A DNA stretch of 64,000 nucleotides from an uncultured Prevotellaceae bacterium (lineage in GTDB: Bacteria > Bacteroidota > Bacteroidia > Bacteroidales > Bacteroidaceae): positions 62,001 to 126,000 of the forward strand of contig CADAOD010000003.1 in the NCBI GenBank assembly GCA_902789415.1, read 5' to 3'. This document shows positions 52,093-61,539 of this stretch, one piece after another. The translations under genes and the position numbers were made by a program. How positions within the stretch are numbered: position 1 is the first letter of the stretch; each line of letters opens with the position of its first letter. The notes under the pieces were generated by a model, which made no database searches, had not been told where the DNA came from, and worked only from the letters and a program-made list of their open reading frames with translations.

Positions 52093-53541
52093 TTAATAAT
52101 CATTATTCTGGTTGGCAATCCTGCGGCGTGCCGACAGTTCTGCCTGCATATTTTCGTTATACTCTTTCGATATGGGGTAGTAGTGCAGCGCCACCACACC
52201 TACCATAAACAGCATGGCTGGCACAATGCTCGATACCAATCGGATACCCATCGTGGCACTCTCGTTCTGTATGGTGATGTCGCCACCCGATACATAGCCG
52301 AACATCGAGATGATGATGCCTGCGATGGCGCCTCCAAAGCCCAGACCTAATTTCAGGGCCAGCACGATGCCCGAGAAACAGAAGCCTGTGGCACGGCGAT
52401 GGCTCTCGTATTCTATATGGTCGGCCACGTCGCCAATCATGGCCCACAGCAGTGGGATGGTAGGCGCATAAGCCAGTGAGCGCAGAAAGTTAATCACAAA
52501 CAGCAGTCCTACGTCGGTGGGCTCTGGGATATAGAACAGGGCGGTAAGGAATGCCGTCATGGTAAGGCAAACCTTAAATGTTTTCTTTTTGCCAAACTTA
52601 TTGGCCAGATAGCGCGACAAACAAATTACACCCACAAACTGTACCACTGCGCCCATCATGTTAAAGGCCGAGAAGCCGATAGAATAGGCGTTATTGAAGT
52701 CGAGACTGATGAAGTGCGACAAGAAATCGTACAGTGACTTCTGGTCAACATTGTATTGGAAGTAGAAGTTCATGGCCGATCCCCACATGGCTAATGTAAC
52801 GAATAGCGCAAATGTGAGTAATGCCATCGCGTTCCACGATACATTCGACACCGTATTCTTAATATCTTCTCTCACACTTACTTGCTGGCGTGGGGGCGGC
52901 TGTATGCGCTCTTTGGTTACAGCAAAGGTGATGATAAAGAAGATAAAGGCGATGCAGGCAAAGATGGCGATGGTACAGCTCCATCCATGCTGCAGGGTGC
53001 TGCCTTCGGCAAAATGGTCAACCAAAGGTAATGTAAGACCCTGAACCACGAACTGCGCAATGGTTACCACCACAAATCGGATGGTAGTAATGCTGGTACG
53101 CTCGCGAATATCGCTGGTCATCACACCTCCTAACGAGGTATAAGGTATATTATTAAAGGAGTAGGCCGTCATCAGCAACACATAACTGATGGTGGCGTAC
53201 ATGGCTACCGAACTTTTCTGATGAATGCCTGGATTATAAAATGCCAACATGTAGAATACGCAGAAGGGGATAACGGTCCAAAGCATCCAAGGACGGAATT
53301 TACCCCAACGGGTGTTGGTATGATCAGTAAGCAAACCGATGGCAGGATCAACGATGATGGCCGAAATGCTGGCAATCATGAGTACCGATCCAGCAACAGC
53401 GCCGTCGAGTCCAAAAACATCGGTGTAGAACTTCAACTGGAATATCATCATCATCTGGAATACCAGGTTAGCGGCGGCATCTCCTAACGAATAGCCGACC
53501 TTCTCACCTAATGATACTTGCTGCGATGATAATTTATTCAT
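52093..53541 (-). CDS. GPH-family sugar:cation symporter (MFS-type)
   Basis: 482 aa from ATG 53541, the first start after the -7 element at 53573-53566. Twelve membrane segments, with the GPH signatures EKVGYSLGDAAANLVFQ at the start, DPAIGLLTDHTNTRWGKFRPW in the first loop and MIGDVADHIEYESHRRATGFCFSG in the central region. Members transport glycosides such as xylosides, melibiose or glucuronides with Na+ or H+. With the GH43 enzyme downstream it forms an uptake-and-cleave unit for short xylo- or arabino-oligosaccharides. Confidence 0.92.
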   Translation of the reverse strand: MNKLSSQQVSLGEKVGYSLGDAAANLVFQMMMIFQLKFYTDVFGLDGAVAGSVLMIASISAIIVDPAIGLLTDHTNTRWGKFRPWMLWTVIPFCVFYMLAFYNPGIHQKSSVAMYATISYVLLMTAYSFNNIPYTSLGGVMTSDIRERTSITTIRFVVVTIAQFVVQGLTLPLVDHFAEGSTLQHGWSCTIAIFACIAFIFFIITFAVTKERIQPPPRQQVSVREDIKNTVSNVSWNAMALLTFALFVTLAMWGSAMNFYFQYNVDQKSLYDFLSHFISLDFNNAYSIGFSAFNMMGAVVQFVGVICLSRYLANKFGKKKTFKVCLTMTAFLTALFYIPEPTDVGLLFVINFLRSLAYAPTIPLLWAMIGDVADHIEYESHRRATGFCFSGIVLALKLGLGFGGAIAGIIISMFGYVSGGDITIQNESATMGIRLVSSIVPAMLFMVGVVALHYYPISKEYNENMQAELSARRRIANQNNDY

Positions 53542-53565
53542 AACTGTTGAAAAATAAAACTGGTG

Positions 53566-53573
53566 CAAAGGTA
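53566..53573 (-). promoter_or_regulatory. -7 element of the GPH transporter/GH43/sigma operon
   Basis: The plus strand reads CAAAGGTA, giving TACCTTTG on the minus strand, 25 bases upstream of the ATG at 53541. No -33 TTTG at the usual spacing. Confidence 0.55.
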
Positions 53574-53679
53574 GTGAAAAATCGGCAAGTTTATATTTTA
53601 AATTGTTACAGAAGTTTTTCAAAATGTGTCATTGCATAACAAAATGGCATTTTTTGGTGGTTTCATCGAAGATTTTTCT

Positions 53680-53687
53680 TAATTTTG
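53680..53687 (+). promoter_or_regulatory. -7 element of the esterase operon
   Basis: TAATTTTG at 53680-53687, 20 bases before the ATG at 53707. TTTG at 53653-53656 gives a spacer of 23, longer than usual. The divergent gap 53542-53706 contains both -7 elements and no gene. Confidence 0.5.
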
Positions 53688-53706
53688 TGACCTCAAAGCA
53701 ACAATT

Positions 53707-55656
53707 ATGAAGAAAATTATATTTTTTTGTGCAACACTATTTTGTTTGTCAGTTGCCGATGCAAAAGTAACCATGCCTAAGTTGTTCCAGTCGGGCATGG
53801 TGGTGCAGCGTGGCAAACTCATACCTGTTTGGGGTCATGCCGATGCTGGCGAAACCGTTACCGTTCGTTTCAACAAGAAGGTATATCAGACCACAGCCGA
53901 TACCGATGGCCGTTGGCGTGTCGACCTGCCCAAGATGAAAGCAGGCGGACCTTATCAATTGTCTGTTAACGACCAGACCATTGATAATATTCTGGTAGGT
54001 GATGTTTGGCTATTGTCTGGTCAGTCTAATATCGATGTGACTATCGAGCGTGTTTATCCGCAGTACACCCAGGAGATTGATAACTACGAGAACAGTCAGA
54101 TTCGCTTGTTCCGTGTGCAGAACGAAACCAGCACCCATGGTGTAAAGGACGATATCCGCAATACCAATATCAACTGGAAGCCTGTTAACAAGCAGAATGC
54201 CTGGTTGTTCTCGGCTGCCGGCTATTTCTTGGGCAAGAAGATGTTCGAGAAGAATAAGGTGGCCCAGGGCATCATCGTTAACAGTTGGGGCGGCACGCCC
54301 ATCGAGGCTTGGATTAGCGAGGATTCGCTGAAGGCCGACTATCCCATGCTGATTAAAAAGCTGCAGATGTATCAGAACGATAATTATGTACGCGCGCAAA
54401 TGCGGGCCAATGGCGCTGCCAACCAGCAGTGGGAAAGCATCCTGAACCAGACCGATCCTGGTTATGCTGATGTGGCTGTTGATGAAACCTCTTGGCAGCA
54501 GGTTGATCAGAACAACTGGACCTGGCGCGGCACAGGTAGCGTTTGGCTCCGTCAGCACATCATGATTGATAAGGATCACGCAGGCAAGCCAGCCCGTCTG
54601 TTGCTGGGCACGCTTTTTGATCGCGATGTAACCTATCTGAATGGGAAACAGATTGGACAAACGGGTTATCAGTATCCCCCACGCCGTTATGATATCCCCG
54701 AGGGCATGCTGAAAGAGGGCGATAATGTGATTGCCATCCGTTTTATAAATAAGTATGGTGCCTGCCACTTTATCCCCGAAAAGCCCTATATGCTGTGCTT
54801 TGGCGACGATCGCTTGTCGCAGAACCCCATGCCAAAGGATGTAATACCCCTTGGCGCACAGTGGAAGATGAAAGTAGGTGCCGAGATGCCACAATGCCCA
54901 GGTGGCGATGTGTCGTTGCAGAACCTGCCCACCACGCTGTATAATGCCGTGCTGTATCCGTTGGCACCTTATGCTATCAATGGCGTGGTATGGTATCAGG
55001 GCGAATCGAATACAGGCAATCCTGCTCCCTATGCCGACCATCTGAAAAAGCTGATGGGCAGCTGGCGCGACCGCTGGAACGACCAGCAGATGCCGTTTGT
55101 CATCGTGCAGCTGGCCAACTACGATGGTCGCCAGCAAACAGCCTTCCCACGTCCCATCACCCTGCAGGCTGAACCAGTAAACAGCGGTTGGGCACAGTTG
55201 CGCGAGGCTCAGCGCACAGTGGCTAAGGCCGATGCCAAAGCCGAACTGGCTGTGATTAACGACCTGGGCGAGACGGTTGATATCCATCCCCTGCGTAAAA
55301 AGGAGGTGGCCGAGCGCATCGCTTTGTGTTTTGATAAGCTTATATATAATAATAAGGTGAAGCTTTCGCCCGAGGTGGTATCTACGCAGGTGAGCGATGC
55401 GGCTATCCAACTTACGCTCGACCAGCCTATACAGGAAGGCGATCTCTATACATTCGAGGTCTGCAACAATTGTTGCGATAAATACCAGAATGTGCCTGCT
55501 GTAGGCAAGGGCAATGTGATTACCCTTCTCGTACCTCACGCTTCGCAGAATTCAACCCTTAAAATCCGCTACGCTTGGAAAGACGATCCCAAGCAGGCCA
55601 ACGTACGCTCGCTGAGCGGACTGCCCATGAGTTCATTCGAAATAACAATTAAATAA
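53707..55656 (+). CDS. Sialate O-acetylesterase-like SGNH esterase (carbohydrate esterase)
   Basis: 649 aa with a signal peptide (MKKIIFFCATLFCLSVADA). N-terminal beta domain (VWGHADAGETVTVRFN), SGNH hydrolase block I LLSGQSNID with the catalytic Ser (about 105), an inserted beta-sandwich (about 270-360), then GVVWYQGESNTGNP and the C-terminal block with the catalytic His in GETVDIHPLRKKEVAERI. This is the layout of Bacteroidetes sialate O-acetylesterase-like enzymes, including xylan or pectin deacetylases of carbohydrate esterase family 20. Linked to a GPH transporter on the same strand and to a GH43 operon on the other, removal of acetyl groups from xylo- or arabino-oligosaccharides is more likely than sialic acid processing. 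Confidence 0.88.
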   Translation: MKKIIFFCATLFCLSVADAKVTMPKLFQSGMVVQRGKLIPVWGHADAGETVTVRFNKKVYQTTADTDGRWRVDLPKMKAGGPYQLSVNDQTIDNILVGDVWLLSGQSNIDVTIERVYPQYTQEIDNYENSQIRLFRVQNETSTHGVKDDIRNTNINWKPVNKQNAWLFSAAGYFLGKKMFEKNKVAQGIIVNSWGGTPIEAWISEDSLKADYPMLIKKLQMYQNDNYVRAQMRANGAANQQWESILNQTDPGYADVAVDETSWQQVDQNNWTWRGTGSVWLRQHIMIDKDHAGKPARLLLGTLFDRDVTYLNGKQIGQTGYQYPPRRYDIPEGMLKEGDNVIAIRFINKYGACHFIPEKPYMLCFGDDRLSQNPMPKDVIPLGAQWKMKVGAEMPQCPGGDVSLQNLPTTLYNAVLYPLAPYAINGVVWYQGESNTGNPAPYADHLKKLMGSWRDRWNDQQMPFVIVQLANYDGRQQTAFPRPITLQAEPVNSGWAQLREAQRTVAKADAKAELAVINDLGETVDIHPLRKKEVAERIALCFDKLIYNNKVKLSPEVVSTQVSDAAIQLTLDQPIQEGDLYTFEVCNNCCDKYQNVPAVGKGNVITLLVPHASQNSTLKIRYAWKDDPKQANVRSLSGLPMSSFEITIK

Positions 55657-55667
55657 CTAATATAAAT

Positions 55668-57059
55668 ATGAGTACATCTAACGAAACCAAAGGCTTTTAC
55701 AAGCTTTCGTGGCTCCAGCGCATCGGCTATGGATCGGGCGACCTGGCGCAGAATCTTATTTTCCAGACAGTGGCATGTTACCTCATGCTTTACCTCACTA
55801 CCGTACTGAAGATTAATCCGGCTTTTGTAAGCGGACTGATTCTCTCCGTTCGATTGATCGACTGCTTCTGGAGTCCTGTAGTAGGTCGTTATATCGACAA
55901 CCGCAACCCTAAGTTGGGTAAGTATCGTACTTATCTGCTGTATGGTGGTATCCCCTTAACAATTGCCGCCTGCTTGCTCATGCTGCCTCAGGCCGCTACC
56001 TGGTCAACCAGCGTGAAGCTGATTTATGCTACCGTTAGCTATACCGTGCTTAGCATGATCTACTCGGTAGTAAACATTCCTTATGGCTCTATCATGGCCA
56101 GTATGACGCGCGATAACGACGAGGTGCTTAAGCTTACATCAACCCGTATGGTATGCGCCAACATCGGTCAGATTGTGGTTCAGGCTGGTTTCCCCATTGG
56201 TTTGGCTATCGTGGCCCACACCATCATCGACTGGAACCAGGCGCTGTTCATGGCCATTGGTACCATTCCTGCCTTTGTTATCCTGCCTTCGCTGCCTATG
56301 CTGAAGAGATGGTTGGGTAAGAAGGGTCTGTATTACCTGCTGCTTACCATCGGCTTTGTGGGCTTTGCCATCCTGTTTACCATTGGTAAGTTCTTTGATG
56401 TGGCCGAGCTCAATACACTGATACAGACAGCTAAGGTGATGACAGGTGTAGGTTTGCTGGTAGGTTCGCTCATGTGGGCACTGGTGCCCGAGGTTATTAC
56501 CGAGGCCGAGTATCGTACAGGCAACCGTCCTGCTGCTACCGTTAACGCTCTGGCTGGTGTAGCTTTCAAGGCTGGTTTCTCAATCGCTGGTTGGATTACT
56601 CCACTGGTAATGGGTATGATTGGTTTCGACCTGGCCAGCGAGGAGTCGGCTCTGCCCGTCGATCCAGCTGCTTGGTTCACAGTTACCTGCGTATTCGCTA
56701 TCGTAGGCTTTGTGCTGCTGCTTTACTGCTTCACAGGTTGTAAGGAGCGCATTGCCACCACACCCGAAAAGCCTGTTACCTATGGCGAGATGTTTGCCGA
56801 GTTTAAGGCCAATAAGTGCCTGCAGCTGGTGCTCAGCATCTTTGTAACGGTGTTCCTGGCTTCGTTCATCAGCGCACCTGTTAACGCTTATTACACCCAC
56901 TTGGCCGAATATTCAGTAACAGCTCAGAATGCCATCCTGGTGTTCACCTGTATCATTCCTGCCGTTCTGTTGATTATTGTTGGAGGTCTTATTTACAAGT
57001 ATCCTCTTACCGATGAGCGCCTGGACGAGATTAACAAGGAAATCGAGGCTCGTGGATAA
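55668..57059 (+). CDS. GPH-family sugar:cation symporter (MFS-type), second copy
   Basis: 463 aa, twelve membrane segments. Signatures: QRIGYGSGDLAQNLIFQ, RLIDCFWSPVVGRYIDNRNPKLGKYRTYLL and VPEVITEAEYRTGNRPAATVNALAGVAFKAG. It is distantly related to the transporter at 52093-53541. The gene follows the esterase gene after 11 bases and no signal for a terminator lies between, so the two are one operon: the esterase strips acyl groups outside the inner membrane and the transporter takes the sugar in. The cation and the sugar are not known. Confidence 0.92.
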   Translation: MSTSNETKGFYKLSWLQRIGYGSGDLAQNLIFQTVACYLMLYLTTVLKINPAFVSGLILSVRLIDCFWSPVVGRYIDNRNPKLGKYRTYLLYGGIPLTIAACLLMLPQAATWSTSVKLIYATVSYTVLSMIYSVVNIPYGSIMASMTRDNDEVLKLTSTRMVCANIGQIVVQAGFPIGLAIVAHTIIDWNQALFMAIGTIPAFVILPSLPMLKRWLGKKGLYYLLLTIGFVGFAILFTIGKFFDVAELNTLIQTAKVMTGVGLLVGSLMWALVPEVITEAEYRTGNRPAATVNALAGVAFKAGFSIAGWITPLVMGMIGFDLASEESALPVDPAAWFTVTCVFAIVGFVLLLYCFTGCKERIATTPEKPVTYGEMFAEFKANKCLQLVLSIFVTVFLASFISAPVNAYYTHLAEYSVTAQNAILVFTCIIPAVLLIIVGGLIYKYPLTDERLDEINKEIEARG

Positions 57060-57093
57060 AAGAGCGATATTTATTAATATTTTGATAGAATAA

Positions 57094-57125
57094 CTTGCAA
57101 GTTTCAAACTTTTTCCGTATCTTTG
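57094..57125 (+). promoter_or_regulatory. Promoter of the TPR-PP2C operon
   Basis: CTTG at 57094-57097, exactly 20 bases, TATCTTTG at 57118-57125. The transcript would start near 57130, 25 bases before the ATG at 57155. Confidence 0.75.
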
Positions 57126-57154
57126 CCCTCAATAAATGATTATTGGGCATAAGA

Positions 57155-59218
57155 ATGAGCCAAAGAACAATGAAACTACTGGCTTGTTTCTCACTGGTGG
57201 TGATGCTGGTGGTTGCATGCGGCGAACGGAAAGAAACAGGACTTGAAAAGAATACAGCCGACGGATTAGTCCTTGATGCGTATAAGCATAAGGACTATCC
57301 GTTGTTGTTGTCTTTAGCCGATAGCCTTGGTAAGATTGGTGCTATTTCCGAAGTTCAGTCGCACTATTGGAGTGGCTATGCCAGCGACCGCATGGGTAAG
57401 AAGCGCACAGCCGAGTATTACTGGAAGAAGGCCGAGAGCGAAGTCGAAAACTTTAATAATTCCGAGCAGGTAGATTATTATGCCAAATCGGCCAGTCATC
57501 TGGCTAACCTGCTGAACCTGAAGGGCGACTACGACGGTTCGCTGAAAGAGGCCATCAATGCAGCCGAAAAACTCGAGGTGTTAGGTTGCGATACCACCAC
57601 CGATTATGTTAACCTATTGGTGTTTATAGGTTGCGGTCAGGCCCGTTTGCCAGGCATGGAAGAAACCACCAAGAAATCGTTCGAACGCGCTTATAACAAG
57701 CATCTTGAGCGCATCAACGCATCACCTACCGAAACGACCTACAAAGGTGCTATTGCCGGCATTGTAAATATGGCTTACTCGTGTAATGCCACCCATCAGT
57801 ACCAGCAGGCCCTGTATTGGTGCGACCACTACGAAGAGCTGGTACACAAATACGAGAGGCGATATCCTGCCGACGTAGATTATATCGACAAGCAGCTTGC
57901 CCGTTGTAGTATCTATCGTGCCACAGCGCTTGCATCGTTAGGGCAATCGCAGGAGTCGTATTTGGCTTATCTCGACTTCAGAAACACCAAGTTCAGTAAG
58001 AGTCCTGAGGGTATCTACGATGCTGGCGAGTACCTGATTGAGGCCAAACAATGGAAAGATGCAGCCGTTTGTTTCCAGCGACTTGATGAGTTGGTAAACA
58101 AATATCGCATGGAGTTCTCGATCGAGAATCTCGAAACCTATTATCTAAAGAAGTACGAGGCCAACCTCAAGGCAGGTCGCAAGGACTCGGTTTATGCTAT
58201 CAGTACCTTTATCTGCGACTCGCTGAGAGTAGCTATCGATCGTGCAAGAGCCGACAATGCTGCCGAACTGGCCACTATCTACAATACTGAGCAGAACGAA
58301 ACCCGACTGGCCGAGAACAAGGCCAAGCTGATGCGCGAGCGTCAGATAGCCGCTGTTGTTACTATTATTCTGATTATCGGCTTCTTTATTGTTTATGCCC
58401 TTTACAAGCAAAAGGCAGCAGCCAAGTTGCACAAGGCGCATAACGATCTAAAGGCGGCTTACGATCAGCTCGAAGAAACCACATCGGCCAAGGTGCGTAT
58501 CGAGAGTGAGTTGCGTATCGCCCGCCACATTCAGGAGTCGATGGTACCCAACGAGTTCCCACAGCGCTCCGATTTCGATCTCTATGCCTCGATGACAGCT
58601 GCCAAGGAGGTAGGAGGCGATTTGTACGACTATCTGATTATTGGCGATAACCTGTGCTTCTGCGTAGGCGACGTATCAGGTAAGGGAGTGCCGGCAGCGC
58701 TCTTCATGGCTCAGGTTATCAGGTTGTTCCGTGCTATGGTTAAGCGTAACTACACGCCTGCCAAGTTGGCTACCGAGTTGAATGCCGAACTGAGCGAGCA
58801 TAACGACGACGGCATGTTTATTACTATGTTTATCGGTGTGGTGAACCTGCGTACCGGCAAGCTCGATTTCTGTAATGCAGGTCATAATCCCCCCATACTG
58901 GGCAATGACAACGAGAGCAGATTCCTGAAGATGGAACCCAATGCGCCTATCGGCCTTTGGGAAGGACTGAAATACGAGGGCGAGGTAATCGATGATATCC
59001 GTGGCTGCCTGTTCTTTGTATATACCGATGGCCTGAATGAGGCTGAGAACACGCAACTCGAACAGTTTGGCGACGATCAGGTGCTTAATGTATTTAAACG
59101 CAACAGCCACTTGAGTCCTCGCGAGATGGTTGATACCATGAAGAACGAGGTGAATAGCCATCGCAATGGCGCCGATCCTAACGACGATCTCACCATGCTG
59201 TGCCTACATGTAGTATAG
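57155..59218 (+). CDS. TPR sensor with SpoIIE/RsbU-type PP2C phosphatase output
   Basis: 687 aa from ATG 57155 (ATG 57170 also possible). Lipoprotein-like or anchor start (LLACFSLVVMLVVAC), periplasmic TPR-like sensor (about 30-375), a membrane segment (about 395-415, IAAVVTIILIIGFFIVYAL), coiled coil and a PP2C-type phosphatase domain (about 450-687) with the metal-binding GGDLYDY, VGDVSGKGVPAALFMA, CNAGHNPP and YTDGLNEAEN motifs. Such RsbU-like phosphatases act on anti-anti-sigma (STAS) proteins in partner switching. The sensor is homologous to that of the histidine kinase at 37045-39135, so one sensor type drives two kinds of output. It heads a three-gene operon. Confidence 0.92.
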   Translation: MSQRTMKLLACFSLVVMLVVACGERKETGLEKNTADGLVLDAYKHKDYPLLLSLADSLGKIGAISEVQSHYWSGYASDRMGKKRTAEYYWKKAESEVENFNNSEQVDYYAKSASHLANLLNLKGDYDGSLKEAINAAEKLEVLGCDTTTDYVNLLVFIGCGQARLPGMEETTKKSFERAYNKHLERINASPTETTYKGAIAGIVNMAYSCNATHQYQQALYWCDHYEELVHKYERRYPADVDYIDKQLARCSIYRATALASLGQSQESYLAYLDFRNTKFSKSPEGIYDAGEYLIEAKQWKDAAVCFQRLDELVNKYRMEFSIENLETYYLKKYEANLKAGRKDSVYAISTFICDSLRVAIDRARADNAAELATIYNTEQNETRLAENKAKLMRERQIAAVVTIILIIGFFIVYALYKQKAAAKLHKAHNDLKAAYDQLEETTSAKVRIESELRIARHIQESMVPNEFPQRSDFDLYASMTAAKEVGGDLYDYLIIGDNLCFCVGDVSGKGVPAALFMAQVIRLFRAMVKRNYTPAKLATELNAELSEHNDDGMFITMFIGVVNLRTGKLDFCNAGHNPPILGNDNESRFLKMEPNAPIGLWEGLKYEGEVIDDIRGCLFFVYTDGLNEAENTQLEQFGDDQVLNVFKRNSHLSPREMVDTMKNEVNSHRNGADPNDDLTMLCLHVV

Positions 59219-59243
59219 ACTTAAAAATAAGAGAATATTTAGT

Positions 59244-59789
59244 ATGATTAATTGCAAACAACTTTGTATGATGCTGTTGTTGGCATTATGCACTCTTACA
59301 GCTCACGCTCAGCAAGCAGAGCTTATCCGTAATGGCGATTTTGAACTTAAACCCAGTATTGAGCGAGGCACCAAAGCCACTACAGCCTGGGATGCTCGTA
59401 AGCCTGTAGTAGTGGTATATGTCGATCCTGTTAGTGCCGATAATCCTTACTATGCTGTTATCGGCTGCGACACCATCTATAACCAGGGCTTTGATGGCAT
59501 TCCTGTAGTTGATGGCACCAAGTACGATTTCACGGTATGTCTGCGCAACCTGCCAGCCCTGAAGGAAGAGGACCGTACAGAAGGCTGCAAACTGCTGATT
59601 ATCCAGCTGGTTGACGAGCAGCGCCAGCCCCTGGCCGAGGCCACCATCCGTGCCAAAGGCAACCAGTGGCAGCAGTATCACGCTGTATTTACAGCCAGTG
59701 GCACTTGTGCCAAGGCCCAGTTGGCCATTGCAGGCGTAGGATGCCAGAAGATAGCTATCGATAAGGTAAGTCTGAAAAAACACCAGTAG
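59244..59789 (+). CDS. Exported carbohydrate-binding-like protein
   Basis: 181 aa. Signal peptide (MINCKQLCMMLLLALCTLTAHA), then one beta-jelly-roll domain: QAELIRNGDFELKPSIERGT, YDFTVCLRNLPA, and the closing CQKIAIDKVSLKKH. This opening (LIRNGDFE) and closing (IDKVSL) are shared with CBM4/9/22-like modules and the N-terminal domains of some arabinofuranosidases, but no catalytic module is attached. It is 25 bases after the phosphatase gene and 3 bases before the nucleoside kinase gene, so it is co-transcribed with both. A role in binding a sugar that the TPR sensor might detect is speculation. Confidence 0.75.
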   Translation: MINCKQLCMMLLLALCTLTAHAQQAELIRNGDFELKPSIERGTKATTAWDARKPVVVVYVDPVSADNPYYAVIGCDTIYNQGFDGIPVVDGTKYDFTVCLRNLPALKEEDRTEGCKLLIIQLVDEQRQPLAEATIRAKGNQWQQYHAVFTASGTCAKAQLAIAGVGCQKIAIDKVSLKKHQ

Positions 59790-59792
59790 AGT

Positions 59793-61478
59793 ATGTTACA
59801 TATCCGTTGCAAGAATAACAATGTTACCAAGCCTTTCCCCGAGGGCACATCGTTGGTAGATGTTTATCAGGCATTTGCCGATGATCTTAACTTTCAGTAT
59901 CCTGTAGTGTCGGCCAAGGTAAACAATGCCTCACAGGGGCTCAAGTTCCGTTTGTATCAGAATCGCGACGTAGAGTTCCTCGATGCCCGCAGTGGTTCTG
60001 GTCGCCGTGTATATACCCGTTCGCTGTGCTTTGTGCTCTACAAGGCCACCTGCGATGTGTTTCCTGGTAGCAAACTCTACATGGAGCACCCCATATCAAA
60101 CGGCTACTACTGCAACTTTAAAAAGAAAAACAACGAGCCCCTGACGGATGAGGATGTGCAGAAAATTTGCCAACGTATGAAGGAGATTGTTGATCTCGAC
60201 CTGCCTTTCCGTCGCACCGAGGCCACTACCGACGAGGCTGTACGCGTGTTCAGCGAGCGTGGCTTTGCCGATAAGGTAAAGCTGATTGAAACCAGCGGAC
60301 AGATATATACCGATTATTATATGCTGGGCGATACCGTAGATTATTACTATGGTCCGTTGGTGCCATCGGCAGGCTTCCTTAAGGTGTGGGGCCTGGAGCG
60401 CTATCACGACGGCCTGTTGCTGCGTGTGCCCGATAAGAACGACCCTACCAAACTGGCCGAGAAGGTTGACATGCCTCGCACGTTCGAGGTGTTTGCCGAA
60501 AAGGTGCGTTGGGATATCATCATGCGCCTGTCGAATGCCGGCGATGTTAACAAGGCCATCCTGCGTGGCTATGCCTCAGAGCTGATTCAGGTGAGCGAGG
60601 CCCTGCAGGAAAAGAAGATCGTAAAGATAGCCGAGGAGATCGATCGTCGTTTCCGCGACCCTGAGAATCCCATCCGTATAGTCCTCATTACAGGACCGTC
60701 TAGTTCAGGTAAATCTACCTTCTGTAAGCGTCTTTCTGTACAGCTGCTGGCTTGCGGTTTGCGCCCCTATTCGTTCTCAACCGACGATTATTTTGTGAAC
60801 CGTGTCGATACCCCCAAGCTGCCTAACGGTCAGTACGACTTTGATAATATCGAGACCGTAGATTACAAGCTGCTGGGCGAGCACTTGGAACGCCTGATGA
60901 AGGGCGAGGTAGTAGAGGTGCCCCAGTATAACTTTGTAACAGGCAAGCGCGAGTGGAACGGTAAGAAGTTTAAGTTGAGCAACGATAGCGTGCTGATTAT
61001 CGAGGGTATCCACGCCCTGAATCCCCTGCTCACCAAGCAGATTGCCGATTCGGCCAAGTACAAGATTTATATCTCGGCCCTTACCAGTATCTCGCTCGAC
61101 GATCATAACTGGATTCCCACCCAGGACAACCGTTTGCTGCGTCGCATCATCCGCGACTACAACAAAGGCGCCTTCTCGGCTCGTGAGACTATCAGTCAAT
61201 GGCACAGCGTGTGCGAGGCCGAGGACCAGTGGATAGCACCTTTCCAGGAAACAGCCGATGTGATGTTCAACTCGGCGCTCAATATCGAGTTTGCCGTGTT
61301 GCGCACCCATGCCGAGGTGATTCTTGCTTCTGTGCCCAAGAACTGTCCCGAATATGCCGAAGCCCATCGCCTGTTAAAGTTCCTGCGCTACTTTATCCCC
61401 ATCAGCGATAAGGAGATACCACCCACCAGCATCATGCGTGAGTTCGTAGGTGGTAGCAGCTTTAAATACCGTGGCTAA
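59793..61478 (+). CDS. Nucleoside (uridine-type) kinase with TGS/SAD-like N-terminal domains
   Basis: 561 aa. N-terminus (about 1-215) reads like the TGS and second additional domain of threonyl-tRNA synthetase (HIRCKNNNVTKPFPEGTSLVDVYQAFADDL), but without catalytic tRNA synthetase residues. Residues about 290-520 are a P-loop phosphoribulokinase/uridine kinase domain: Walker A ITGPSSSGKST, FSTDDYFVNR, YDFDNIETVDYKLL and IEGIHALNP. The combination is well known in Bacteroidetes and Firmicutes and is annotated as nucleoside kinase; it phosphorylates a pyrimidine nucleoside in the cytoplasm. It is the last gene of the operon that starts with the PP2C phosphatase and is followed by a strong terminator. 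Confidence 0.92.
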   Translation: MLHIRCKNNNVTKPFPEGTSLVDVYQAFADDLNFQYPVVSAKVNNASQGLKFRLYQNRDVEFLDARSGSGRRVYTRSLCFVLYKATCDVFPGSKLYMEHPISNGYYCNFKKKNNEPLTDEDVQKICQRMKEIVDLDLPFRRTEATTDEAVRVFSERGFADKVKLIETSGQIYTDYYMLGDTVDYYYGPLVPSAGFLKVWGLERYHDGLLLRVPDKNDPTKLAEKVDMPRTFEVFAEKVRWDIIMRLSNAGDVNKAILRGYASELIQVSEALQEKKIVKIAEEIDRRFRDPENPIRIVLITGPSSSGKSTFCKRLSVQLLACGLRPYSFSTDDYFVNRVDTPKLPNGQYDFDNIETVDYKLLGEHLERLMKGEVVEVPQYNFVTGKREWNGKKFKLSNDSVLIIEGIHALNPLLTKQIADSAKYKIYISALTSISLDDHNWIPTQDNRLLRRIIRDYNKGAFSARETISQWHSVCEAEDQWIAPFQETADVMFNSALNIEFAVLRTHAEVILASVPKNCPEYAEAHRLLKFLRYFIPISDKEIPPTSIMREFVGGSSFKYRG

Positions 61479-61496
61479 AAATAAACAACAAAACAG

Positions 61497-61532
61497 AAGG
61501 CTTGCTCAATTATCCCGAGCAAGCCTTTTTTG
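61497..61532 (+). terminator. Intrinsic terminator after the nucleoside kinase gene
   Basis: AAGGCTTGCTC pairs with GAGCAAGCCTT (11 bp), 9-base loop, followed by T residues. Confidence 0.93.
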
Positions 61533-61539
61533 TTTGATA

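Noticed and set aside
54010-55539. A 509-codon open frame antisense to the esterase gene
   Set aside because: No domain or signal; the opposite strand carries a clear SGNH esterase with catalytic motifs over the whole region.
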